Assembly: GCA_041648505.1 (NCBI GenBank)
Contig: JBAZOY010000006.1
Span: 1-64,000 of the forward strand
From: JBAZOY01 sp041648505
GTDB taxonomy: Bacteria > Desulfobacterota > Syntrophia > Syntrophales > CG2-30-49-12
Direction of reading: 5' to 3'
DNA length: 64,000 bases
The notes below the pieces were generated by a model. That model was not told the DNA's origin. It ran no database searches and was given only the letters and a program-made list of their open reading frames with translations. Made by a program: the position numbers and the translations under genes. Below, piece after piece: positions 29,827 through 39,380 of the stretch. Numbering within the stretch: position 1 is the stretch's first letter; each line of letters starts with the position of its first letter.

Positions 29827-32416
29827 ACCTCGGGAATCTGCTCCGTTACATCAGTCTCAAACACGTAAAGCTTCAGAAAGTGCAGTTGCTTATGGCTATA
29901 TCCGGCATCTGCCTGGGTGTGGCCGCCATGGTTTCGATTGATATTGTAAACCGGAGCGTACTCCACTCATTCGAGGATTCCATCAATCACATCACCGGCC
30001 GCGCTGCTCTTCAAGTTACCGGCGCGGAATCGGGATTTCCGGAAGCAATGCTCGAACAGGTTCAAAACGTCCCCGGAGTTGAATATGCTGTGCCTGTGAT
30101 AGAGACCAACGCCAATCTCTCGGGAGGAAGTGAACGATCTTTAATGATCCTCGGCGTCGATGTGTTGCAGGACAATCAAATCCGAGACTATGACATTACG
30201 GACGAAAGCGCCGATATTCCGGACCCTCTTCTGTTTCTTGCCAAACGCGATTCCATTCTTATTACCCGCACTATGGCGGAACGTGAAGGAATGAAGATCG
30301 ACCAGGAGATCAAGGTCCAGACCGTGGCCGGCATAAAGACGTTCAAGGTGCGAGGTCTTCTCAATCCCGAAGGTCCGGCGAAAGTGGCGGGGGGAGACAT
30401 CGCGATCATGGATGTCTATGCGGCACAGATGGCCTTTGGAAAGGAAGGCCGCATCGACCGGATAGATATAAGCTTTTTGCCTGGAGAGAAGCTCGATGTC
30501 ATGAAGGAGCGCATTCAGGATGTATTTCCGAAAGGTTACAGTGTGGACACACCGGCCGCAAGGACCAGACAGGTCGAGATGCTTCTCAACCGCTTCCGTA
30601 AAAGCATAGGACTCATAAGCTTGATGGCCGTATTTGTCGGCATGTACCTCATCTACAACGCGGTTTCTATCTCGGTGGTTCAACGCAGGAAGGAGATCGG
30701 CATCCTGCGCGCTCTCGGTGCCCGAAGAGGTGAGGTCGTAGGGCTTTTCCTGGGAGAGACGATCGCGATCTCCATCCTCGGCTCTCTTATGGGCGTCGTC
30801 CTGGGCCTTGTCTTTGCCAAACTGACCATAGGTGTGGTTGCCCAGAGTGTAACAGAGATGTTTTTAAAGACGTCTGTCAACGGTCTCGCTTTCTCGTGGA
30901 AGGATGTTGTCCAGGGTGTGAGTGTCGGAATAGTTGCCAGTTTAGCCGCAAGCAGTGTTCCCCGCCGTTTCAAGCGCTCGAATCACACCCATTTCCGCCA
31001 TACGTGCCGTTCCCTATGCGGGAGATGGAAAGCTGTTCTCCAGAAAGATAAAAATCGCCTCGGCTCTCTCCATTCTCATATCCGCTCTCATCTTTGCAGC
31101 CTATAAGACGGTGGATGTCTCCTCGGCCATCAGAAGTTCCGCTACCATATTCGCATCGGTGATCTTTCTCATGCTCGGCGTATCGCTCTTTACACCGGTT
31201 TTCCTCAAGTGGTTTACAACCTTTTTCCCGTATCTTCTTTTCATCGCGCCTCGGTGTGGAAGGCAAGCTCGCGGGTCTGAACCTGCAAAAAAACATATCG
31301 AGGAACGCCGTGGCGGTCGCCGCCATTTTTTTCAGCATCGCCTTGTTTGTCAGTTCGGCAAATGTGGTCAATACCGCGCGAAAATCCATCTTTGACTGGC
31401 TGGATTCCATAGTGCGCGCTGATATCCTGGTGAGTTCCGGACACCCTCTGGCTACAGGTGGAACTCCCTTCATTCCCATGCCCCCCGAAATCTTGAAAGA
31501 GATCGAGGAAATACCGGGCGTGCTCTCGGCGGAACCATACCGTAAAGGATACTTGAACTACAATGGAAGGAAAGTCCTGCTTGAGATATTTGACGTGGCT
31601 CTTAGAATGGAATACTGCCCGGGCATGTTCACGGAAGGCACCAGAGAGGAGGTGGTCCGGCTGGTACCCGGCAGGGACAATATCTTCGTGAACGAAGGAT
31701 TTGCAGCCAGATACCGGATAAAGCCGGGAGACTCTCTCCTTCTTCCAACTCCCAACGGGATGGTGCGCTTCGGAGTGGCCGCCATCGCCGTAAGCTACTC
31801 TTCGGACTCGGGCGTTGTCTGGATGGATATAAACACCTATCGTCGCCACTGGCAGGATAATCTGGTTGATATCTACGAGGTGCGTGTTAAATCAGGGGAG
31901 GATATCTCAAGCGTGCGCGGGGCGATTCTGAAGAAAATGGGTAAAGAGAGAAAGCTGTTTGCCCTGGACGCCGCCGATTTCAAAGTGGAGGTAAAAAAGA
32001 TACTTAACCGTTCTTTTGCTGTAAGCAATGCGGTTAACATCATTACCTTGATTATTGCGGGCTTCGGAATCGTGGTCACACTCTTTGCCTCCGTTCTCGA
32101 GCGGACACGCGAAATTGGAGTTTTGCGATCTATAGGTATGAAGAGAAGACAGGTCTCCGGCGTCGTGATCATCGAGTCGGCACTGATCGGCGTTGCGGGA
32201 GGGTTACTAGGTTCAGTTACGGGGATGCTGGTAGGCTGGCTGGAACTTGAGGGTTTTTTCCGGCCCGATTTCGGCGCAAGCCTTACCTACCATATTCATT
32301 ATGCGTCCATTGCCTGGGCGCTTTTGCTCTCCGCCGGGCTTTCGGCTATTGCTGGTCTCTATCCCGCACGTCGGGCGGCGAAAACTAACATCGTAGAGGC
32401 ACTGGCTTATGAATAG
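29823..32416 (+). CDS. FtsX-type ABC permease (LolC/MacB-like), broken by two frameshifts
   Basis: Three frames together give one duplicated FtsX permease of about 860 residues. Part 1 (29823 to about 30960): helix LMAISGICLGVAAMVSIDIV, a periplasmic domain, and the FtsX core VQRRKEIGILRALGARRGEV. Part 2 (about 30961-31250): membrane helices after ITPISAIRAVPYA. Part 3 (about 31256-32416): second half with its own periplasmic domain and LERTREIGVLRSIGMKRRQV, ending YPARRAAKTNIVEALAYE. The first shift is an extra C in CCCC (30960-30963), the second lies near 31245-31256. Either pseudogene or read error; domain content is otherwise complete. Confidence 0.8.
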
Positions 32417-32466
32417 ATTGAGGATCATGGATTGCATATCGAATAGCGATCGTATTTATTCTTTTT

Positions 32467-33225
32467 GTGTTATGCGCTCTTGTAATAACCGTGTTTTCAA
32501 TATCTTCTGTCTATGCCATGTCCGGCCTGGATGTGTATGAGAAGGTGCATGAGGTACGGTCCAGATCGCTCGACCGGAAGACGGAAGCCACCATGGTACT
32601 GTTTGACAGGGGCGGCGGCAGGCGCACCCGCACTCTTGTTGAATACAGTAAAAAGGCTGGTCCGGAATCCTACAAGGTTCTTGTAGTCTTTGAAACACCC
32701 CCTGATCTGAAAGATGTAGGTTTTCTGGTCCACGCACGCACGTTCTCAGATCGTGATTTATGGGCGTACTTTCCCGAATTCAAACGCATCCGGCGTATAT
32801 CTACAAAGTCACAGGACGATTCATTCTTCGGTTCCGATTTTTCGTACGATGATTTTTCCGGTCCGCCAAACCTTGACGATTATTCATTCAAGATTTTAAG
32901 AGAGGATGTCATGGACGGTAAACCATGCTACGTGGTCGAGGTAATTCCCAAAATTCACCGGAAGTATTCACGGTATGTAGCCTGGGTGGCGAAGGAGCTC
33001 TGGATCCACCTGAAGATAGAATATTATCAGGAGAAGGAACTTTACCGCGGAGGGACGTTCAGGGATGTACAAGTAGTGGACGGCATCCCTACACCCTTCA
33101 AGATGTTGATGGAGAACAAAAAAACGGGGCACAAGACAGAGCTCACTATCGAGGGTATTAAATACCATACCCGGTTCCCCGACGATCTCTTCACCCAGCA
33201 ATCGCTCGAAAGAGCGGGAAGATGA
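32467..33225 (+). CDS. LolA-like outer membrane lipoprotein-sorting family protein
   Basis: About 252 residues. The GTG at 32467 is the first usual start, but the hydrophobic signal continues upstream in frame (AYRIAIVFILF), so the real start may be a rare codon near 32431 or a frameshift may hide it. After the signal (cleavage after SVYA) comes a LolA-like half-barrel: LDVYEKVHEVRSRSLDRKTE, RTLVEYSKKAGPESYKVLVV, DLWAYFPEFKRIRRIS, FFGSDFSYDDFSG. Proteins of this type carry hydrophobic cargo across the periplasm. It follows the FtsX permease and precedes an outer membrane protein. Confidence 0.8.
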   Translation: MLCALVITVFSISSVYAMSGLDVYEKVHEVRSRSLDRKTEATMVLFDRGGGRRTRTLVEYSKKAGPESYKVLVVFETPPDLKDVGFLVHARTFSDRDLWAYFPEFKRIRRISTKSQDDSFFGSDFSYDDFSGPPNLDDYSFKILREDVMDGKPCYVVEVIPKIHRKYSRYVAWVAKELWIHLKIEYYQEKELYRGGTFRDVQVVDGIPTPFKMLMENKKTGHKTELTIEGIKYHTRFPDDLFTQQSLERAGR

Positions 33226-33229
33226 AGTA

Positions 33230-34696
33230 ATGTATTTCATATCCGCTTTCCGAAAATCGATAGAGCGCACAGAGATCACAGAGTTCTTCTTTCAGTTTTT
33301 GAGAAGACTTTGTCTCTGCGGGCTCTGCAAGAAATACATTGGTTTGGCTTTCTCCTTGTTATTCCTTATAGTTAGTGCCGTTACCCTCTATGCTGCCGAT
33401 TACCTTTCCGTCGCGGGACGGCTGAGTCTGTGGGGTGCGTATGCGCTTGACAACGACAGTATCAAAGAAGATCCAAGCCTGACCGGCAGGATTAAAATCG
33501 ATGCGCAGAAATCTGAATGGCGTCTTCATGCCTGGACTGAAGGAGGTTGGGAAGGGACGGTGCGCAGTCCGCGGCAAGACCATTCAATTTTCAAGAACTT
33601 CGATGAGGTATATCAGGACAATACCCCATACCTTGAGTTCAAGGAGCTTTACATGGAACGTTCGCTCCAGAGCATCGATTTCAGGATCGGGATTCAGCGC
33701 TTTGCCTGGGGAAGGCTTGACGAATATCCCGTGAATGATCTCTTCAATCCCTGGGATTACACGCAGTTTATCGTAAGACCGTTGGAAGAAAGAAAAATCG
33801 GTGTCCCGTCCCTTTCAGCGGGCATGAGCCGAACGGACTGGAGATATGAGGTGGTTTGGGTCCCGTGGTTTGTGCCTTACCGCCTTTCCAAGCCCAATGA
33901 GAGGTGGTCGCTTATTCCGGCGGGAACGGCCCTTTCGGAGGTCCCGAATGCCGAAGTTATTCCGCAGGAGCCTGATCTGCCTGCGAGAAAGCTCGAAAAC
34001 AGTTCCGTCGGGTTTCGCATACAGCGTATGGGTGAGATCGAGTGGGCGGTGAATCTTTTTCACGGTTTTGATCCGCGTCCCCTATTCAGAACCACAACGC
34101 TCCACATTACAGAGCAAGGGGGGAAACTTCTTATCGATCCGGGATTTGTCCCCTCGTTCCATAAGATCACGTCGCTGGGGATGGATGCTGCCGCGGTAAA
34201 AGACGACTGGAGCCTGAGAGCCGAGGCTGCATACACATTCAACCGGCCTTTCAATATGCGCCAGGAGCTCTGGGGATATCCACAAGCACCATGTTCCGGC
34301 GTAACTTCCTTGAACCCCGTCGAGATAGAGAAGGACGCCCTCGACTATGGAATTGCTGCCGACTATCGCCTCTTTGAGGATGGTCTTCTGACTATACAGG
34401 CGCAGCAGGCCGTGATCTTTGACCGGCCCGCCACGTTGTATGACCACTCAGTTGAAACCATACTCTGGGGCAACTTCAAGGTCGGCTGGATGAACCGGAA
34501 GCTTGAAACGAACATCAATCTCGCTTACAACCCCGAACATGGTGATAGTTTGGTGAAGGCAAATGCATATTACGTTTTTACCGACACATGGAAGGCAGGC
34601 GTTACAGCTCTCCTGTTGGATGGCCCCCCGCAGTCAATATTTGGAAGATATGCAGAAAATGATCAGATCATGATGGAAGGGGTTTATTCGTGGTAG
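33230..34696 (+). CDS. Outer membrane beta-barrel protein (DUF1302-like)
   Basis: 488 residues. A signal peptide core (IGLAFSLLFLIVSAVTLYAA) lies at about residues 36-58, preceded by an odd 35-residue extension, so the true start may be later. The mature part has many amphipathic strands with aromatic belts (SLWGAYALDN, WRLHAWTEGGWEG, FRIGIQRFAWGRLDEYPVND, YEVVWVPWFVPY) and ends in a terminal tryptophan (EGVYSW), as outer membrane barrels do. With the ABC ATPase, permease and LolA-like protein it forms a plausible inner-to-outer membrane export line. Confidence 0.7.
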   Translation: MYFISAFRKSIERTEITEFFFQFLRRLCLCGLCKKYIGLAFSLLFLIVSAVTLYAADYLSVAGRLSLWGAYALDNDSIKEDPSLTGRIKIDAQKSEWRLHAWTEGGWEGTVRSPRQDHSIFKNFDEVYQDNTPYLEFKELYMERSLQSIDFRIGIQRFAWGRLDEYPVNDLFNPWDYTQFIVRPLEERKIGVPSLSAGMSRTDWRYEVVWVPWFVPYRLSKPNERWSLIPAGTALSEVPNAEVIPQEPDLPARKLENSSVGFRIQRMGEIEWAVNLFHGFDPRPLFRTTTLHITEQGGKLLIDPGFVPSFHKITSLGMDAAAVKDDWSLRAEAAYTFNRPFNMRQELWGYPQAPCSGVTSLNPVEIEKDALDYGIAADYRLFEDGLLTIQAQQAVIFDRPATLYDHSVETILWGNFKVGWMNRKLETNINLAYNPEHGDSLVKANAYYVFTDTWKAGVTALLLDGPPQSIFGRYAENDQIMMEGVYSW

Positions 34697-34746
34697 CAGG
34701 TCTACGGAAAAGTTGCTCAGGGTTTGGGACAATATCCAAAGATATC

Positions 34747-34800
34747 TCGAGCGGCTGGTTTGTTGACCGCTGGGGCGCAAGAAAAGCTACGGCTATTTTT
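34747..34800 (+). pseudogene. Short relic of an MFS transporter gene
   Basis: Frame-consistent translation SSGWFVDRWGARKATAIF matches the central loop of the MFS protein at 27201 (AAGWFVDRWGVKKSLSVFFG). Nothing of the rest of the gene remains. The relic sits between the barrel gene and convergent cobO, marking an old deletion or recombination. Confidence 0.5.
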
Positions 34801-35308
34801 CGATTCCTTCTCTTGCCTGCACTCCGTTCTGATAGTAATGCTTGATCTCTCTCATCTCCGTTACCAGATCGGCCTCGGCGATAACCCTTGGATCGGCCTT
34901 TCTTCCGGTAATGACCAGTTCCACATTTTCCGGTTTTGCATGAATCAGATCCAGAAGATCATCCACTGAAAATAATTCGAAGTAGGTGGCGATATTGGCC
35001 TCGTCAAGGATGATCAGTTGATATTGACCACTGCACATGATATCCCATACCTCTTTAAGTCCTTCCCGGGCAAGCTTCCTGTCCTCTTCGTCCGGTGCTC
35101 GGGTGATAAAACAGTCCCGGCCGTACTGTTTGATCACAATGGAATCGGCAAATTTTTTCAGAGAAATCAATTCGCTGTATTTCATTCCCTTGACAAATTG
35201 AGCGATATACACCTTGAGATCAGCACCGACGGCGCGTAGCGCGAGACCCAGCGCTGCAGTTGTCTTTCCTTTCCCGTCTCCTGTGTAAACCTGAACGTAC
35301 CCTTTCAT
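34793..35308 (-). CDS. cobO: Cob(I)alamin adenosyltransferase, CobA/CobO/BtuR type
   Basis: 171 residues. P-loop GDGKGKTTAALGLALRA at residues 10-26, then VYIAQFVKG, the Walker-B-like LIILDEANIA, and ELVITGRKADPRVIAEADLV, all typical of CobA/BtuR. It transfers the adenosyl group of ATP to cobalt, making coenzyme B12 from imported or salvaged corrinoid. It is the last gene of a minus-strand cobalamin locus with transport genes and two riboswitches. Confidence 0.92.
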   Translation of the reverse strand: MKGYVQVYTGDGKGKTTAALGLALRAVGADLKVYIAQFVKGMKYSELISLKKFADSIVIKQYGRDCFITRAPDEEDRKLAREGLKEVWDIMCSGQYQLIILDEANIATYFELFSVDDLLDLIHAKPENVELVITGRKADPRVIAEADLVTEMREIKHYYQNGVQAREGIEK

Positions 35309-35453
35309 TTTTATCTCCCTTTGATTTTTAATATCCCAAAAAGTAAGGATTCAAAGCATAAAGACCAACCGTTTTACAGAGAAGACATCATTAAGGTGGT
35401 GGAAGTTCTAGAAACGCTCCATATCAACCAGACCCGGATAGTTTTATGCTCTG
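35309..35453. other. Gap between cobO and the Dph6-like gene
   Basis: About 145 bases with no gene; no riboswitch motif seen here. Confidence 0.3.
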
Positions 35454-36125
35454 TTACATTAATTCACATTCCGATATGTCTAGAAAGGAAAGTTCCCCCC
35501 GGGGAATCTTTTCAGATTTCAGAATCTTCAATTTTTTCTTGAACATGGGTCCCGATAGCACAAAGGTATGATATTCACCACCCTCCCCGGAGATATCAAC
35601 ACCGCTGACCTTGGAGATTTCTGTAACGAAATCGTTATCAATAATGCGTCCCAGCCATTCCTGCCCCAGCAAATCATTTCTTGTAGCTACAATAACGGTT
35701 TCAAATCCTGTTTCTAACAATTCCTGTATTAAATGTTCTCTATTCGTCTCTCCCCAGAGAGGTAAGACAGCCTTAATCCCCGATTCTCTACTGACCCGTT
35801 CCACCCATTCACGGTGCTCTTCAAGGTCAATATCTCCAAATATACCTACCTCAATCTCTTTTTCTTTAAGAGAGGAGAGGGTCTTCTTAAATTCTGCCTC
35901 ATAGCTTTCCCACGAACTCCTGACCTGAACAACAGGAAGCCCCATTGCTTCCCCTTGCATCTGTAAGATGTTTGTCCTGACGCCGTGAGAGCGACAACGG
36001 GTACCATCTTCTATGATCATATTCAGGAGGCAGGTAACATTAAAGTCCTCTCTTGCCCTGTAGCAGGCGAGGGCACTATCCTTTCCCCCGCTCCACGAAA
36101 CAAATGCTTTTAACTTGTTTTCCAT
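35454..36125 (-). CDS. PP-loop ATPase of the Dph6/MJ0570-like family
   Basis: 223 residues of the adenine-nucleotide alpha-hydrolase fold. The PP-loop SWSGGKDSALACYRA is at residues 9-23, followed by CLLNMIIEDGTRCRSHGVRT and EVGIFGDIDLEEHREWVERV. The eukaryotic and archaeal homologue amidates diphthine on elongation factor 2, but bacteria lack diphthamide, so a different amidation or thiolation is expected. The gene overlaps the asparagine-synthase-like gene by 16 bases and lies in a cobalamin-riboswitch locus, suggesting a step in corrinoid handling. Confidence 0.82.
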   Translation of the reverse strand: MENKLKAFVSWSGGKDSALACYRAREDFNVTCLLNMIIEDGTRCRSHGVRTNILQMQGEAMGLPVVQVRSSWESYEAEFKKTLSSLKEKEIEVGIFGDIDLEEHREWVERVSRESGIKAVLPLWGETNREHLIQELLETGFETVIVATRNDLLGQEWLGRIIDNDFVTEISKVSGVDISGEGGEYHTFVLSGPMFKKKLKILKSEKIPRGELSFLDISECELM

Positions 36126-37048
36126 TCAGTGACCTCCCCACATAGCTTGCAGTGAAATGCGCTTGAGTCCATTCCTGTGCCACAACAATTGCATATCTTT
36201 TCCCCTTCTTGAGGGGCGGGGATCTCCCCCACCACCTCCCGATAGATATGATAGTAATAGAAATGTTCTTTGTTCCAGAATTTTATGGGAAACTTATCTT
36301 TGCCTTCAGCGAATTCTTCATCGGAGACCATTGAGGGTATGATCCTCCTGAGTTCCGTCATACCGGAACCGTATTCCAGGGGTCTCTTCCCCTGCCAGAG
36401 CAGCTCCGGGGGCAGTACGCCGGCAAAGGCTTCTCTCAGTATCCATTTTCCCCAAGGCTTGTTCCCATCTCTTCTAACCTTAAGATCGAGAGGGATCTCC
36501 TGGCTGAATCCCATAAATTCCCTGTCCAGAAAGGGTTGTCTGATCTCAATTCCAAAGGCTTCTCCGATCTTATTCGAACTGAATTGCATGGCGGAATGCA
36601 TTCGCTTCATATACTGTTCCAGGTCTTTCATCTTGAGCATGAAATCATAGCCGGCAAAGATCTCATCACTTCCGTCACCCGTCATCATGCTTCTGATACC
36701 CTTATCTTTCGCCAACTTCAGACCAAGGTAAACAGGCAGGTCATTGGGAAGGGCGGGATCGAAGCTTTTGAGTATCTTTATGACTTCAGGGATTGCGGCG
36801 ATGGCGTCTTCCACCGTGACCGTCACATGGAGATAATCTATTCCGAGAAAATCCGCCACCCGTGCAGAGTAGCTTTTATCCTCCCCATAAGATTCGAGAC
36901 CTATGGAGATAGCTTTGGCACCTTTTGCGTATGCCGCTGCAAGAGAAGAATCCAGGCCACCGGACAGGAGAATCCCTTCGGTTCGATTTCTATCAACCGA
37001 TTCGGCAAATCTTTTTTTTAATTCAAGGGAAATATCACTTATAATCAT
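36110..37048 (-). CDS. Asparagine-synthase-like PP-loop ATPase with C-terminal zinc ribbon
   Basis: 312 residues. Only the synthetase half of AsnB-type enzymes is present: PP-loop LLSGGLDSSLAAAYA (residues 27-41), MTGDGSDEIFAGYDFM and RQPFLDREFMGFSQ. The N-terminal glutaminase domain is absent, so ammonia must come from elsewhere. A C-terminal zinc ribbon (CNCCGTGMDSS...HCKLCG, residues 287-305) is an unusual addition. It overlaps the TonB receptor stop by 4 bases and the Dph6-like gene by 16. The coupling suggests an amidation or adenylation step tied to B12 uptake. Confidence 0.82.
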   Translation of the reverse strand: MIISDISLELKKRFAESVDRNRTEGILLSGGLDSSLAAAYAKGAKAISIGLESYGEDKSYSARVADFLGIDYLHVTVTVEDAIAAIPEVIKILKSFDPALPNDLPVYLGLKLAKDKGIRSMMTGDGSDEIFAGYDFMLKMKDLEQYMKRMHSAMQFSSNKIGEAFGIEIRQPFLDREFMGFSQEIPLDLKVRRDGNKPWGKWILREAFAGVLPPELLWQGKRPLEYGSGMTELRRIIPSMVSDEEFAEGKDKFPIKFWNKEHFYYYHIYREVVGEIPAPQEGEKICNCCGTGMDSSAFHCKLCGEVTEWKTS

Positions 37049-39096
37049 ATCTCGTAGCCTACACTGAGAAAGATCGATCGGCCGGCCCCCGGATAAGAAC
37101 AGAGCGTTCCTGTACCTGTATAATCATAGAAAGTATTTACATAGGTTTCGTATCCTTTATTAAACAGGTTGTTACCCGTAAGTGAAACTTTCCAGTGGTC
37201 GGAAACTCGCTGCTCGATTTTAATGTCCGTTGTCCAATACGATGACATAGTCCGGGAAGGATTGATATCAGTGTCGTTATCATATAGCCCTGGTCGCTTA
37301 CTTACATAGTTAAGTGTGGCGGTTGCATTAAGACCGAATTGAGTCCACCAGGTCAGACTTCCCTTGAACTGATCATCAGGGGTATAGAGTGCTTGACGTT
37401 TAGTGCCGCTGTTTTTGTTTTCTTTCGCGTTAGTGTTTGTGTAGCTGATACCCAAAGTCAGATTATAAAACGGGCCTATTTTTGTTCCAAGCTCCCAGCC
37501 ATCAGCCTCATAGCTATCGAGGTTTTGTGGTCTATAGAAGAAACTGCTATCGGGAACCCAGCGAATCTTATCGTCAATATCCCATTTGAAATACGAAAGG
37601 GTAATGAATAATTTTTCGTCGAGAAGAGTTTGTTCAATGGTTGCGTCTGTATGCCATCCTGTTTCAGGTTTTAGATTCGGGTTTCCTTGAGCACCCATTC
37701 CCCATCCCCAATCTTCATAAGGCCAGAAGAGGTCGTTAGGTGTAGGTGCCTTGAAATGCTTTCCTCGACTAAATTTCAGAACTGTGTCTTGAAGAGGGTT
37801 TACGATCAGGCCGAGCCTGTAAATGTCTTCGTATCCGAAAGTAGAATGGTTTTCGTGTCTTAAGCCGGCTATTGTTTTTACGTACTTGCAGGGACGATAC
37901 TGGGCTTCCGCATACAGGCCATTGGAAAAAAGATGGGCTTTACTTTTTCCGCTCGATGCCGCAACTTCATTACCATTATTATCCAGAGCTGCATTTTCAC
38001 TTTTCCAGTCATAATCTCTATAATCTGCGCCTAACAAAAGACTTGCGCCTTCAAAGGGTTTTATATTTGCGTTGCCCTCAATTGTTGAAACCTCATTGGT
38101 TACCCATGACTTACTGCCAGGGACGCCCCCGGCCCACGCATCGTAGTAACGCATGTAGTTGTAGTTCTCCATATATGTATAATCGCCTCGAACTTTGAGT
38201 TCCAGCCAGTCTGCGGGACGACTCTCGATATTAAGCACCAGGTGGGCATCTTCGTCACCGCCTTCATCAAGCGTACTCGCTGCGTTACTGCTATAAACCT
38301 GTACCCCGGTGGCGTAAAAATTTTGTGTTCCCGAAGGCGGCTCTACGCCAGGTCTGCCGTATTTTCGATCAATGTAATCAGCATAAAGGCTCACATCCAG
38401 AATATCTCCCTTATCATAAACCAGTTTCAGAGAGGCATCATTATGGGTAAGGTCGCTGTTATCTCGAAAACCATCGGTTTCCTTTCGACCTAATGTGAAA
38501 TAATATCCAAAATCCTCTGTAAGAAACATTCCTTGTTCGGCGGATAACTGATAAGTGTCCTCAGTGCCGTAACCAGCGGTTACTTTTAAATCCATTTTAT
38601 CGTGTTTCGGACTTTTTGTTATAATATTGACGGTTCCTCCCATAGCGCCGGTGCCATAGAGGAGAGAGCCTGACCCTTTCACCACCTCTATGCGTTCAAT
38701 GTTGCTGAGTGGTATTTTAGATACGTCAGCAACTCCGAGAGACGGTGAAATAAGACTTGTTCCGTTAATAAAAACCTGTGTTGAATCACCACTCATACCC
38801 CTGATATGGATCTCCTGAGCAGCGCCTCCATAATTTCCGTACGTTCTCCAGTCTATGCCCGGTTCGTTCGCCAAAAGCTCACCTATGCTGTCTGCTGTGG
38901 ATTCCTGAATATCAATTTCGTTTTTCAGGATCACGGCATTGGCAATATCTTTTCGTTTTTCTGCAGTTTTGGTTGCACTAACCACAACTTCCTCCAGAGT
39001 TACCGGTTTACCTTCTTCCTGTGCAGAAACAGGGGCGGGTAAAATTAAAAATATACAAACAGATAGCACGACGATACAACTTGACAATTTCTTCAT
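37045..39096 (-). CDS. btuB: TonB-dependent outer membrane receptor, probably for cobalamin
   Basis: 683 residues with a signal peptide, a TonB box (LEEVVVSATKTAEKR), a plug domain (ADSIGELLANEPGIDWRTYG, EIHIRGMSGDSTQVFINGT, IERIEVVKGSGSLLYGTGAM) and a long barrel ending SIFLSVGYEI. It imports a large nutrient using TonB energy. A cobalamin riboswitch directly upstream on the same strand and neighbouring btuCD and cobO make corrinoid the likely substrate. It overlaps the next gene as ATGA. Confidence 0.9.
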   Translation of the reverse strand: MKKLSSCIVVLSVCIFLILPAPVSAQEEGKPVTLEEVVVSATKTAEKRKDIANAVILKNEIDIQESTADSIGELLANEPGIDWRTYGNYGGAAQEIHIRGMSGDSTQVFINGTSLISPSLGVADVSKIPLSNIERIEVVKGSGSLLYGTGAMGGTVNIITKSPKHDKMDLKVTAGYGTEDTYQLSAEQGMFLTEDFGYYFTLGRKETDGFRDNSDLTHNDASLKLVYDKGDILDVSLYADYIDRKYGRPGVEPPSGTQNFYATGVQVYSSNAASTLDEGGDEDAHLVLNIESRPADWLELKVRGDYTYMENYNYMRYYDAWAGGVPGSKSWVTNEVSTIEGNANIKPFEGASLLLGADYRDYDWKSENAALDNNGNEVAASSGKSKAHLFSNGLYAEAQYRPCKYVKTIAGLRHENHSTFGYEDIYRLGLIVNPLQDTVLKFSRGKHFKAPTPNDLFWPYEDWGWGMGAQGNPNLKPETGWHTDATIEQTLLDEKLFITLSYFKWDIDDKIRWVPDSSFFYRPQNLDSYEADGWELGTKIGPFYNLTLGISYTNTNAKENKNSGTKRQALYTPDDQFKGSLTWWTQFGLNATATLNYVSKRPGLYDNDTDINPSRTMSSYWTTDIKIEQRVSDHWKVSLTGNNLFNKGYETYVNTFYDYTGTGTLCSYPGAGRSIFLSVGYEI

Positions 39097-39159
39097 TTTT
39101 TCTATTTCTCCTTCTTATAATTTTCAGTCTTGTAAAGAATTTTTTTTCTATTTCCCTTA

Positions 39160-39182
39160 CAAATTACCCTTGTAAGGATGGT
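39160..39182 (-). promoter_or_regulatory. Hairpin between riboswitch 2 and btuB, possible expression platform
   Basis: CCTTACAA and TTGTAAGG form an 8-bp stem with a short loop, between the aptamer and the btuB start. There is no downstream U tract on the minus strand, so it would act on translation or by alternative pairing rather than as an intrinsic terminator. Confidence 0.35.
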
Positions 39183-39240
39183 TCTTTTTTATCGCCTTCT
39201 CTCATATAACCTCCTCTCCCCCTCGGGATATATTTTGTCA

Positions 39241-39380
39241 GATGAGTTTTCTGGCTTGCGGTTACATTTCTGCCGCCATGTCTTCCTAATCATGTTTCAA
39301 GAAATCAGTGACGTCATATGGGCTTTGTTCCGCCTACAGTTGCGGGGCAGCGCCGGATTTTGACCGGCTTCCTCGTTCTG
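39241..39380 (-). ncRNA. Cobalamin riboswitch upstream of btuB (riboswitch 2)
   Basis: On the minus strand the conserved blocks are in order: GAAGCCGGTCAAAATCCGGC, GCTGCCCCGCAACTGTA, GTCACTGATTTC, and the B12 box AAGCCAGAAAACTCATC. Spacing fits the cobalamin aptamer. Its 5' part lies inside the coding region of btuD, so the last residues of BtuD are read from aptamer sequence. It should turn down the receptor gene when cobalamin is plentiful. Confidence 0.85.

Noticed and set aside
30141..30683. 180-codon open frame opposite the FtsX permease
   Set aside because: Antisense shadow of a permease with clear family motifs on the plus strand.
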